Positions 58,285 to 64,000 of a stretch of DNA of 64,000 bases are shown one piece after another. Every line of letters starts with the position of its first letter. The stretch's first letter is position 1. The stretch is from Dietzia sp032248695 (GTDB taxonomy: Bacteria; Actinomycetota; Actinomycetes; Mycobacteriales; Mycobacteriaceae): positions 62,001 through 126,000 of the forward strand of contig NZ_JAVHXC010000005.1 in the NCBI RefSeq assembly GCF_032248695.1, written 5' to 3'. The notes under the pieces are model-generated. The model worked only from the letters and a program-made list of their open reading frames with translations, had not been told where the DNA came from and searched no databases. A program made the translations under genes and the position numbers.

Positions 58285-58968
58285 GTGAACCGTGACCCGA
58301 GATCGCCCTGGCCGGGCACCGGCGCGTCCCGGCCGGCGGACCCGGGCCCGCGGCGCTGGCCGGCCCTCGTCCTGCTCTGGTCGTTCGTCGCCCTGATGTG
58401 GGTTGTCGAGGCCGCGGACCGCGTCCTGGTGGCGACGGTGGGGCCGCGGCAGACGTTGGACGACTACGGCGTGCAGCCCCTGTCGACCGACGGGCTGCTC
58501 GGCATCGTGTTCCAGCCGCTGCTGCACGGCGACTGGGCGCACCTCATCGGCAACTCCGTCGCGCTGCTCGTCCTGGGCTCGATCATCGCGCTGTCCGGGA
58601 TCCGGCCGCTGGTCGGCGTCACGCTCGTCTCGTGGCTGGCCTCGGGGATCGTGTCGTGGCTGCTCGGCGGCCCGGGGACCGTGCACATCGGGGCGTCGGG
58701 GATCGTGTTCGGTTACATCTTCTACGTCATCGTCCGCGGCTTCTTCTCCCGTCGCGTCCTGCACATCGTGATCGGTCTGGTGATCGGCTTCTACTTCGGC
58801 CTCGACGCGTTGGCGGGGCTGTCGCCGATGCTCGACGGCGTGTCGTGGCAGGGGCACCTCGGCGGGGCTATCGGCGGCGTGGCGTCGGCGTACGGCCTCA
58901 GGCGCGAGCGCGGATCGCGGCAGCTCGCGGCGGGTCCGGCCGGGGGCCCGGTCGGACCGCGCAGGTGA
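58285..58968 (+). CDS. Rhomboid family intramembrane serine protease
   Basis: A 227-residue membrane protein with about six helices. The catalytic dyad is readable: Ser138 in GASGIVFG and His191 in GHLGG; HGDWAHLIGN is the conserved helix-2 block. It cleaves transmembrane substrates. The start is GTG 58285, preceded by AGGAGAAC and by short near-repeats of GTGAGACGGGC. It corresponds to Rv1337, but the peptidase, mec, cysO and cysM genes that separate it from DUF2017 in M. tuberculosis are missing. The stop overlaps murI by four bases. Confidence 0.9.
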   Translation: MNRDPRSPWPGTGASRPADPGPRRWPALVLLWSFVALMWVVEAADRVLVATVGPRQTLDDYGVQPLSTDGLLGIVFQPLLHGDWAHLIGNSVALLVLGSIIALSGIRPLVGVTLVSWLASGIVSWLLGGPGTVHIGASGIVFGYIFYVIVRGFFSRRVLHIVIGLVIGFYFGLDALAGLSPMLDGVSWQGHLGGAIGGVASAYGLRRERGSRQLAAGPAGGPVGPRR

Positions 58969-59780
58969 CGGCCCCGGATGCCCGGGCCCCGATCGGTGTG
59001 TTCGACTCGGGCGCCGGGGGGTTGACGGTGGCCCGCGCGGTCGTGGACCAGCTGCCGGACGAGTCGGTGGTCTACGTGGGAGACACGGCGAACGGGCCGT
59101 ACGGCCCGCTCCCGCTGGCGCAGGTCCGCGCGCACGCGCTGGCCGTGGCGGACCAACTCGTCGACCGCGGGGTCAAGGCGTTGGTGATCGCGTGCAACAC
59201 GGCGTCGGCGGCGATGCTGCGGGACGCGCGGGAGCGGTATCCGGTGCCGGTGGTGGAGGTCATCCAGCCGGCGGCGCGGCGGGCTGTGGCCACGACGCGG
59301 TCGGGCCGGATCGGGGTGATCGCGACCCGGGCGACGGTGGCGTCGCGGGCGTACGACGACGCGGTCGCCGCGGCGGCCGGCATCGAGTTGACGTCGGTGG
59401 CGTGCCCGAAGTTCGTCGAGTTCGTCGAACGGGGCATCACCAGTGGACGTCAGGTGCTGGGCCTCGCGGAGGCGTACCTGGCGCCGATCCGGGACGCCGA
59501 TGTCGACACCCTGGTGCTGGGCTGCACGCACTACCCGCTGCTGTCCGGGGTGGTGCAGCTCGCGGCGGGCGATCACGTCACGCTGGTCTCGAGCGCGGAG
59601 GAGACGGCCAAGGACGTGCTCCGCGTGCTCACGGCCGGGGATCTGCTCCGGCCGCACGACCCGTCCGATCCGCCCACGCGGGAGTACCTGGTCACCGGAG
59701 ATCCGGATGCGTTCCGGCGGGTGGCGTCGCGGTTCCTGGGGCCGGGCCTCGTGGCGGTGGGCCGGGCGGGTGCGCGGTGA
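58965..59780 (+). CDS. murI: Glutamate racemase
   Basis: A 271-residue racemase making D-glutamate for peptidoglycan. The two catalytic cysteines are in IACNTAS and LGCTHYPLL; FDSGAGGLTVA is the N-terminal signature. GTG 58965 overlaps the rhomboid stop (GTGA). Length and neighbours match Rv1338. Confidence 0.96.
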   Translation: MTAPDARAPIGVFDSGAGGLTVARAVVDQLPDESVVYVGDTANGPYGPLPLAQVRAHALAVADQLVDRGVKALVIACNTASAAMLRDARERYPVPVVEVIQPAARRAVATTRSGRIGVIATRATVASRAYDDAVAAAAGIELTSVACPKFVEFVERGITSGRQVLGLAEAYLAPIRDADVDTLVLGCTHYPLLSGVVQLAAGDHVTLVSSAEETAKDVLRVLTAGDLLRPHDPSDPPTREYLVTGDPDAFRRVASRFLGPGLVAVGRAGAR

Positions 59781-59853
59781 CGGGTCGTGACACGCGTCGC
59801 GGAGACCGCGTCGGACACCACGACACGCGGTGCGCCGTGGCACGATGGTGCCC

Positions 59854-60633
59854 ATGTTTCTGACTGTCCTCGGCTGCTCGGGAAGTATCGGCGGGCCCAC
59901 GTCGCCGGCGTCCGGGTACCTGGTGGAGGTCGACGGTCTGGCGCCCGTGGTGATCGACATGGGGCCCGGGGTGCTCGGCGCGTTGCAGCGGCACGTCGCG
60001 CCCGAGGACGCGACGGTGCTGTTGTCGCACCTCCACGCGGACCACTGCCTGGACGTGCCGAGCCTGCTGGTGTTGCGCCGGTTCGGTCCGGGCGCGCGGG
60101 GCGCCGGTCGGGTGCCGTTGGTGGGGCCGTCGGGGACGGCGTACCGGATCGGCGTGGCGTCGGCGGAGGAGCCGGGCGCGGTGGACGACCTGTCGGACAC
60201 GTTCGACGTGTCGACGTGGGATGTCACGCCCGAGGTGGAGATGAGGGGCGACGACGACGAGGTCGCCCTGCGGGTGCGGGCCGAGAGGGTGGAGCATCCT
60301 CCCGAGTCGTACGGAATGCGCCTGGAGTGCCGGGACGGGAGGGTGTTGGCCTACAGCGGGGACACCGCCTATTGCGACGCCCTGGTCGAGCTGGCGGTCG
60401 GCGCGGACGTCCTGCTCTGCGAGGCGTCGTGGACGCACGAGGAGGGGCGCCCGCCGGGGATCCACATGTCGGGCCGCGAGGCGGGGCTGACCGCTCGGCG
60501 GGCCGGGGTGGGGCGGCTGGTGCTCACCCACATCCCGCCGTGGACGGACCACCAGGCGGTGCGGGCGGAGGCGGCCGCCGAGTTCGAGGGCGAGATCCTG
60601 CTCGCCGAGCCGGATCTGCGCCTCACCGTCTAG
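59854..60633 (+). CDS. Metallo-beta-lactamase fold hydrolase (Rv1339-like, cAMP phosphodiesterase)
   Basis: A 259-residue metallo-hydrolase with the dinuclear metal motif HLHADH at residues 59-64 and further ligands in SGDTAY and the C-terminal THIPPW. The homologue Rv1339 is reported as an atypical class II cAMP phosphodiesterase; tRNase Z is a related family. ATG 59854 begins the fold; an ATG nine bases upstream is possible. CACGAT, an imperfect -10, ends seven bases before it. It lies between murI and rph, as in mycobacteria. Confidence 0.88.
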   Translation: MFLTVLGCSGSIGGPTSPASGYLVEVDGLAPVVIDMGPGVLGALQRHVAPEDATVLLSHLHADHCLDVPSLLVLRRFGPGARGAGRVPLVGPSGTAYRIGVASAEEPGAVDDLSDTFDVSTWDVTPEVEMRGDDDEVALRVRAERVEHPPESYGMRLECRDGRVLAYSGDTAYCDALVELAVGADVLLCEASWTHEEGRPPGIHMSGREAGLTARRAGVGRLVLTHIPPWTDHQAVRAEAAAEFEGEILLAEPDLRLTV

Positions 60634-60645
60634 TCGGGCGCCCGC

Positions 60646-60651
60646 TAGGAT
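60646..60651 (+). promoter_or_regulatory. -10 element of rph (leaderless)
   Basis: TAGGAT is followed by eight bases and then GTG 60660; there is no Shine-Dalgarno. Confidence 0.6.
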
Positions 60652-60659
60652 CGGCGGTC

Positions 60660-61445
60660 GTGACCTCTTCGAATCTCAGCAGGGCAGACGGACGCGGCGT
60701 CGACGAGCTGCGCGACGTGACCATCACGCGGGGCTTCACCTCGCATCCGGCGGGGTCGGTGCTCGTCACCTTCGGGCAGACCCGCGTCATGTGCACGGCC
60801 AGTGTCACCGAGGGGGTGCCGCGCTGGCGCAAGGGGTCGGGCCTGGGCTGGCTGACGGCCGAGTACGCGATGCTCCCGGCGGCGACCCACGAGCGGTCGG
60901 GCCGCGAGTCGGTCCGCGGCAAGGTCGGCGGCCGCACGCACGAGATCAGCCGTCTGGTCGGTCGGTCCCTGCGTGCGTGCATCGACCTGTCGGCGCTGGG
61001 GGAGAACACCATCGCGTTGGACTGTGACGTCCTGCAGGCCGACGGTGGGACGCGCACGGCCGCGATCACCGGGGCGTATGTCGCGCTGGCGGATGCGATC
61101 ACGTGGTTGCAGTCCAGCGGCGCCGTCACCGGGAACCCGCTGACCGGGCAGGTGGCCGCGGTGAGCGTGGGTGTGGTGGACGGCCGGGTGCTGTGCGACC
61201 TGCCGTACGAGGAGGATTCGCGCGCCGAGGTGGACATGAACGTCGTGTGCACGGACGGCGGGAAGCTCATCGAGGTGCAGGGCACCGCCGAGGGCGCGGC
61301 GTTCGGCCGCGACGTGCTGGACGCGATGCTCGACTCGGCGCAGGCCGGGTGCGAGCGGTTGTTCGAGCTGCAGCGCGAGGCGCTCGCGGCGCCGTACCCG
61401 GGCGCGCTGCCGAGCCCGCCCGCCGCGCGGAACCGGGCGAAGTAG
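60660..61445 (+). CDS. rph: Ribonuclease PH
   Basis: A 261-residue phosphate-dependent 3' exoribonuclease that trims tRNA 3' ends. The family start SRADGRGVDELRDVTIT, the phosphate-binding GGTRTAAITGAYVAL and EVDMNVV are visible. The C-terminal tail is Pro/Ala-rich. GTG 60660 follows a close -10. The next gene, rdgB, starts three bases after the stop, so the pair is an operon, as Rv1340-Rv1341. Confidence 0.96.
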   Translation: MTSSNLSRADGRGVDELRDVTITRGFTSHPAGSVLVTFGQTRVMCTASVTEGVPRWRKGSGLGWLTAEYAMLPAATHERSGRESVRGKVGGRTHEISRLVGRSLRACIDLSALGENTIALDCDVLQADGGTRTAAITGAYVALADAITWLQSSGAVTGNPLTGQVAAVSVGVVDGRVLCDLPYEEDSRAEVDMNVVCTDGGKLIEVQGTAEGAAFGRDVLDAMLDSAQAGCERLFELQREALAAPYPGALPSPPAARNRAK

Positions 61446-61447
61446 CC

Positions 61448-62068
61448 GTGGCCGTCCGACTGCTGGTGGCGAGTCGCAACGCCAAGAAGCTGGCCGAGCT
61501 GCGGCGGGTGCTGGAGGCCGAGGGGATCGTCGGGATCGACCCGGTGGGCCTGGACGAGGTGCCGGAGTTCCCGGAGGAGCCGGAAGACGGCGCCACGTTC
61601 GCGGAGAACGCCCTGATCAAGGCGCGTTCGGGCGCGGCGGCGACCGGCCTGCCGTGCCTGGCGGACGACTCGGGACTGGCGGTGGACGCGCTCAACGGGA
61701 TGCCGGGGGTGCTTTCGGCGCGCTGGGCGGGCCGCCACGGCGACGACGCCGCCAACAACGCGCTGCTGCTCGCGCAGCTGTCGGACGTACCGGACGAGCG
61801 TCGGGGCGCCGGCTTCGTCTCGGCGTGCGCCCTGGTCGGTCCGGGGGTACCGGGCGGCGAGGTCGTGCAGGAGGGCCGCTGGCCGGGCGTCGTGTTGCGG
61901 GAGCCGCGCGGGGAGGGCGGGTTCGGGTACGACCCGCTGTTCCTGCCCGAGGGGTCCGGGCGGTCGGCGGCCGAGCTCAGCCCGCAGGAGAAGGACGCCG
62001 CGTCGCACCGCGGCAGGGCGCTGCGGGCGCTGGCACCGGCGCTGCGAGAGCTCGCCGCGCGCGCCTGA
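61448..62068 (+). CDS. rdgB: Non-canonical purine NTP pyrophosphatase (RdgB/HAM1)
   Basis: A 206-residue enzyme that removes dITP, ITP and XTP from the nucleotide pool. SRNAKKLAEL is the N-terminal motif, FAENALIKA and DDSGLAVDALNGMPGV are active-site blocks, and FGYDPLFLPE and SHRGRAL are later ones. GTG 61448 lies three bases after the rph stop, giving the family length. It ends the co-directional run that begins at clpS. Confidence 0.96.
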   Translation: MAVRLLVASRNAKKLAELRRVLEAEGIVGIDPVGLDEVPEFPEEPEDGATFAENALIKARSGAAATGLPCLADDSGLAVDALNGMPGVLSARWAGRHGDDAANNALLLAQLSDVPDERRGAGFVSACALVGPGVPGGEVVQEGRWPGVVLREPRGEGGFGYDPLFLPEGSGRSAAELSPQEKDAASHRGRALRALAPALRELAARA

Positions 62069-62109
62069 CGGCACCCCGGGTCACGCCGGCGGTGGCACCT
62101 CCGCGGCGG

Positions 62110-62484
62110 TCAGATCGCGTACTCGGCGTGCACGTCGCGGGTCCGCTTGTGCTCGAACCAGAACGACAGGAACGGGATCGTGCCCGCCAGCGCCGTGAGC
62201 AGCGTGCGCGACGCGGGCCAGCGGGCCTTGATGGCCAGGTCCAGCGTCATGAACAGGTACAGGATGTAGAACACGCCGTGCGCCTGGCCGATGTAGGTGA
62301 ACCAGTCGGGGGCGTCCGAGGAGTTCTCCAGGACGAGGTACTTGTAGATCATCTCCACGGTGAGCACCAGCAGCCACACACCGGTGATCCAGGCGAGGAC
62401 GCGGTAGCGCTTGAGCGCCCCGGCGACCTTCCCGCCCGGATCCGGCCTGCGGTCGTCGGTCAACGGCGTGGTGGTTGCGGTCAT
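62110..62484 (-). CDS. DUF3817 membrane protein
   Basis: A 124-residue protein with three to four membrane helices and the DUF3817 pattern YIGQAHGVFYILYLF (hydrophobic helix with a central His). The family is common in actinobacteria and has no assigned role (Rv1342c). Its ATG lies within the stop of the upstream membrane-protein gene (ATGA), so the two are co-translated and may act together. Confidence 0.87.
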   Translation of the reverse strand: MTATTTPLTDDRRPDPGGKVAGALKRYRVLAWITGVWLLVLTVEMIYKYLVLENSSDAPDWFTYIGQAHGVFYILYLFMTLDLAIKARWPASRTLLTALAGTIPFLSFWFEHKRTRDVHAEYAI

Positions 62485-63071
62485 GAAGCGGATCTCTCCC
62501 GGTGGTTGCCGCCGGCCGCCCGATCCTTCCGGGCCAGCTCGGCGAGATAGGCGTTGTACGCGTCCAGGCCCTCGTCACGGGCCCCCTCGTCCGCGGCGGG
62601 GCGACGAGTCGGCAGCAGGTCGGCGGGGATCTCCGTCATGACGCCGAAGCGGTCCCGGCCCGTTCCGCCCCGCCCGGCGACCTGCGGGGCGGCGGCGCGG
62701 GGGTCGAGCTCGTCGTCGTCGTCATCGCCGCCGTCGTCATCACGGTCGGCGGCGCCGGGCGCCCCCGCGGCACCGGCCGACGCCGAGGCCCACTCGTCCT
62801 CCGCGGCCTCCATCCGCACGTACTTGAGGTACGCGTAGATGAGGAAGCCCCCGAGGAACGGCCACATGAACGTGTAGCCGAGGTTCTGGACCGTGCCGCT
62901 GGCCTCCTGGTAACGCGCCAACTGCCACAGGCCCATGCCGACGCAGACGATCGCGCCCAGCACGACGAACGCGATCCACGCCGGGCGGTGCTTGACCCGC
63001 GTCGGCGTCGACGCCGGATCCGCGGACGCGAGATCGCCTCCGGCCGCGCGGGGACTCGAGGTGTCGGACAC
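62481..63071 (-). CDS. Two-helix membrane protein with acidic linker
   Basis: A 196-residue protein. Residues 1-33 are soluble; two membrane helices follow (about 34-58 and 68-85); then a soluble tail with an acidic run (a block of Asp near residues 120-128) and a C-terminal part ending near EGLDAYNAYLAELARKDRAA. Its place before DUF3817 matches Rv1343c (lprD, about 126 residues), but it is longer through the acidic tail and has no lipobox. GTG 63071 has TACCGT six bases upstream. The function is unknown. Confidence 0.82.
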   Translation of the reverse strand: MSDTSSPRAAGGDLASADPASTPTRVKHRPAWIAFVVLGAIVCVGMGLWQLARYQEASGTVQNLGYTFMWPFLGGFLIYAYLKYVRMEAAEDEWASASAGAAGAPGAADRDDDGGDDDDDELDPRAAAPQVAGRGGTGRDRFGVMTEIPADLLPTRRPAADEGARDEGLDAYNAYLAELARKDRAAGGNHRERSAS

Positions 63072-63077
63072 GCCTCC

Positions 63078-63083
63078 ACGGTA
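63078..63083 (-). promoter_or_regulatory. -10 element of two-helix membrane protein gene (leaderless)
   Basis: On the minus strand TACCGT ends six bases before GTG 63071. The GGAGG within those six bases is too close to the start to be a normal Shine-Dalgarno. Confidence 0.55.
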
Positions 63084-63098
63084 CCGCTGACCACGCGG

Positions 63099-63104
63099 TA
63101 AGCT
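63099..63104 (+). promoter_or_regulatory. Possible -10 element of tRNA-Leu
   Basis: TAAGCT would start transcription near 63111, about 20 bases before the mature tRNA. It is divergent from the membrane-protein promoter. Confidence 0.45.
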
Positions 63105-63130
63105 CATCTCGCCCGGTACCCCCGGGTGAT

Positions 63131-63212
<82 letters not shown>

Positions 63213-63215
63213 CCG

Positions 63216-63788
63216 TCAGAGAGCGAGCGCCGCCAGCACGTCCCGGGCGATCTCGTCCGCCGGCCGCGAGATCGGGCAGATCATCCCGAGCTCGTCGGCC
63301 CCGAGCGGCTCCAGAGTGTGGATCTGCGACCCCAGGATCCGCGCCGACGCGAAATGCCCGCGCCGGGCCGCGAGCCGCGCCGAGATCAGCTCGGCGTCCG
63401 TGCCGAGCTCCGCGAAGAACACCGGACGCCCCACCTCGCGGAGCACGTCGCGGTAGGCACGGCGCAGCGCCGAACACGCCACCACGAGCCCTCGGAAGGG
63501 ACCGGGCGCCCCCGGCCCGCACGAGTGGTCGTGGTCCCCCATCCGGTCCCGGACCGCCGCCAGCCACGGCCACCGGTCCTCGTCGGTCAGGGGCTCACCG
63601 GCGGCCAGTTTGCGCCGGTTGGCGGGCGGATGCAGATCGTCCGCGTCCAGGAACGGCGCCCCGGCCCGATCGGCTATCGCCCGGGCGACCGTCGACTTCC
63701 CGGCACCGGTCACGCCCATGACGACGATGTGCGGACCGGGGCGGTGCCACCGCCGTCCGGCCGGCGAGCTCCTCGTCGTCGTCACCAC
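63216..63788 (-). CDS. gntK: Gluconokinase
   Basis: A 190-residue carbohydrate kinase of the GntK type, phosphorylating gluconate to 6-phosphogluconate. The P-loop is GVTGAGKST, followed by DADDLHPPANRRKLAAGEPLTDEDRWPWL and CSALRRAYRDVLR, all diagnostic. The first 20 residues are extra and poorly conserved, so the true start may be a little later than GTG 63788. It is convergent with tRNA-Leu and closely follows the partial gene upstream (ten bases). Confidence 0.93.
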   Translation of the reverse strand: MVTTTRSSPAGRRWHRPGPHIVVMGVTGAGKSTVARAIADRAGAPFLDADDLHPPANRRKLAAGEPLTDEDRWPWLAAVRDRMGDHDHSCGPGAPGPFRGLVVACSALRRAYRDVLREVGRPVFFAELGTDAELISARLAARRGHFASARILGSQIHTLEPLGADELGMICPISRPADEIARDVLAALAL

Positions 63789-63798
63789 GTCCCGGGGG

Positions 63799-64000
63799 TC
63801 AGATGGTGAAGGCCAACGACCCGAGGACCGCCCGGCCCAGCTCCTCGTCCCCGCTGATCTCCACCCCGGCGCCAGGCTCGGCGGTGATCCGGCCGGTCGT
63901 CGCGCGCACGAAGGTGACGGTGTCGAAGACCAGCTCGACGGTGGGTCGCACCGACTCGTCCACGTCCGCGAGCGACGCCCGACCGTCGACCACGACGTCG
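63799..64000 (-). CDS. C-terminal end of probable mycothiol-dependent maleylpyruvate isomerase-family protein
   Basis: The last 66 codons or so of a gene that begins beyond the window. The tail (VELVFDTVTFVRATTGRI then VEISGDEELGRAVLGSLAFTI) resembles the C-terminal domain of actinobacterial mycothiol-dependent maleylpyruvate isomerase-like proteins, which often end in a GD-ELG-RVL pattern. The catalytic N-terminal domain is out of view, so the assignment is tentative. Confidence 0.5.
   Translation of the reverse strand, partial: DVVVDGRASLADVDESVRPTVELVFDTVTFVRATTGRITAEPGAGVEISGDEELGRAVLGSLAFTI

Overview
The window is 64 kb of very GC-rich chromosomal DNA with densely packed genes, many GTG starts and mostly stop/start overlaps of 1-4 bases. 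It reads as an actinobacterium of the order Mycobacteriales. Supporting signs are AdnAB, a mycoredoxin, UvrD2 with a tetra-cysteine/HRDC tail, the UPF0182 and PDZ-Lon membrane proteins, a class Ib nrdHIEF set, and a tmRNA tag (ADTNQRDYALAA) close to the mycobacterial one. Gene order recalls several M. tuberculosis blocks (Rv3202c-Rv3193c, Rv3105c-Rv3100c, Rv3044-Rv3042c, Rv1329c-Rv1343c) joined with Corynebacterium-like arrangements (hisN-prfB-ftsE-ftsX-smpB; nrdHIEF near ctaD and serB). A Dietzia-like genome is my best guess, but that is inference from memory. No phage, insertion sequence, CRISPR array or replication origin was seen.

Layout. 1-17.3 kb: DNA repair and redox genes (adnA end, adnB, a potassium channel, nudC, mycoredoxin, uvrD2), an ABC1-type kinase next to an RRE/ThiF-like protein with a divergent YgjP-type metallopeptidase, a DUF2342 protein, PDZ-Lon and UPF0182. 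17.4-17.9 kb: two identical initiator tRNAs. 18-30 kb: an accessory catabolic region with alcohol dehydrogenase, aldehyde dehydrogenase and enoyl-CoA hydratase, a methyltransferase/HxlR/flavin monooxygenase group, an acyl-CoA dehydrogenase divergent from a TetR regulator, a secreted serine protease, and a pair of acyl-CoA dehydrogenases, one lacking the catalytic C-terminus. 30-38.5 kb: hisN, prfB, mscS-like, ftsEX, smpB, a transporter, ssrA, a DsbA-like protein and tRNA-Ala. 38.5-51 kb: serine hydrolase, nadE, zinc-free L36, nrdHIEF under tandem NrdR-box-like palindromes, an iron-binding lipoprotein, ctaD, serB, and a PTH2 protein. 51-53.7 kb: an iron locus with an AraC regulator divergent from an IdeR/DtxR-like box, a 16-codon leader ORF and a siderophore-interacting protein fused to a methyltransferase-like domain. 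53.7-64 kb: dinG, pncB, clpS, DUF2017, rhomboid, murI, a cAMP-phosphodiesterase-like hydrolase, rph, rdgB, two small membrane proteins, tRNA-Leu, gluconokinase and a partial mycothiol-dependent enzyme.

How it works together. smpB and ssrA form the trans-translation system beside prfB. nrdH, nrdI, nrdE and nrdF make deoxyribonucleotides and share one regulated promoter. adnAB, uvrD2 and dinG are repair helicases. Across the window at least 13 genes have a TAnnnT -10 element ending 6-8 bases before the start codon, so leaderless mRNAs appear common.

The best candidates for something new are the SIP-methyltransferase fusion with its coupled leader ORF, and the RRE/ThiF-like protein beside a kinase-like protein and a metallopeptidase. 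Neither was confirmed by any search.
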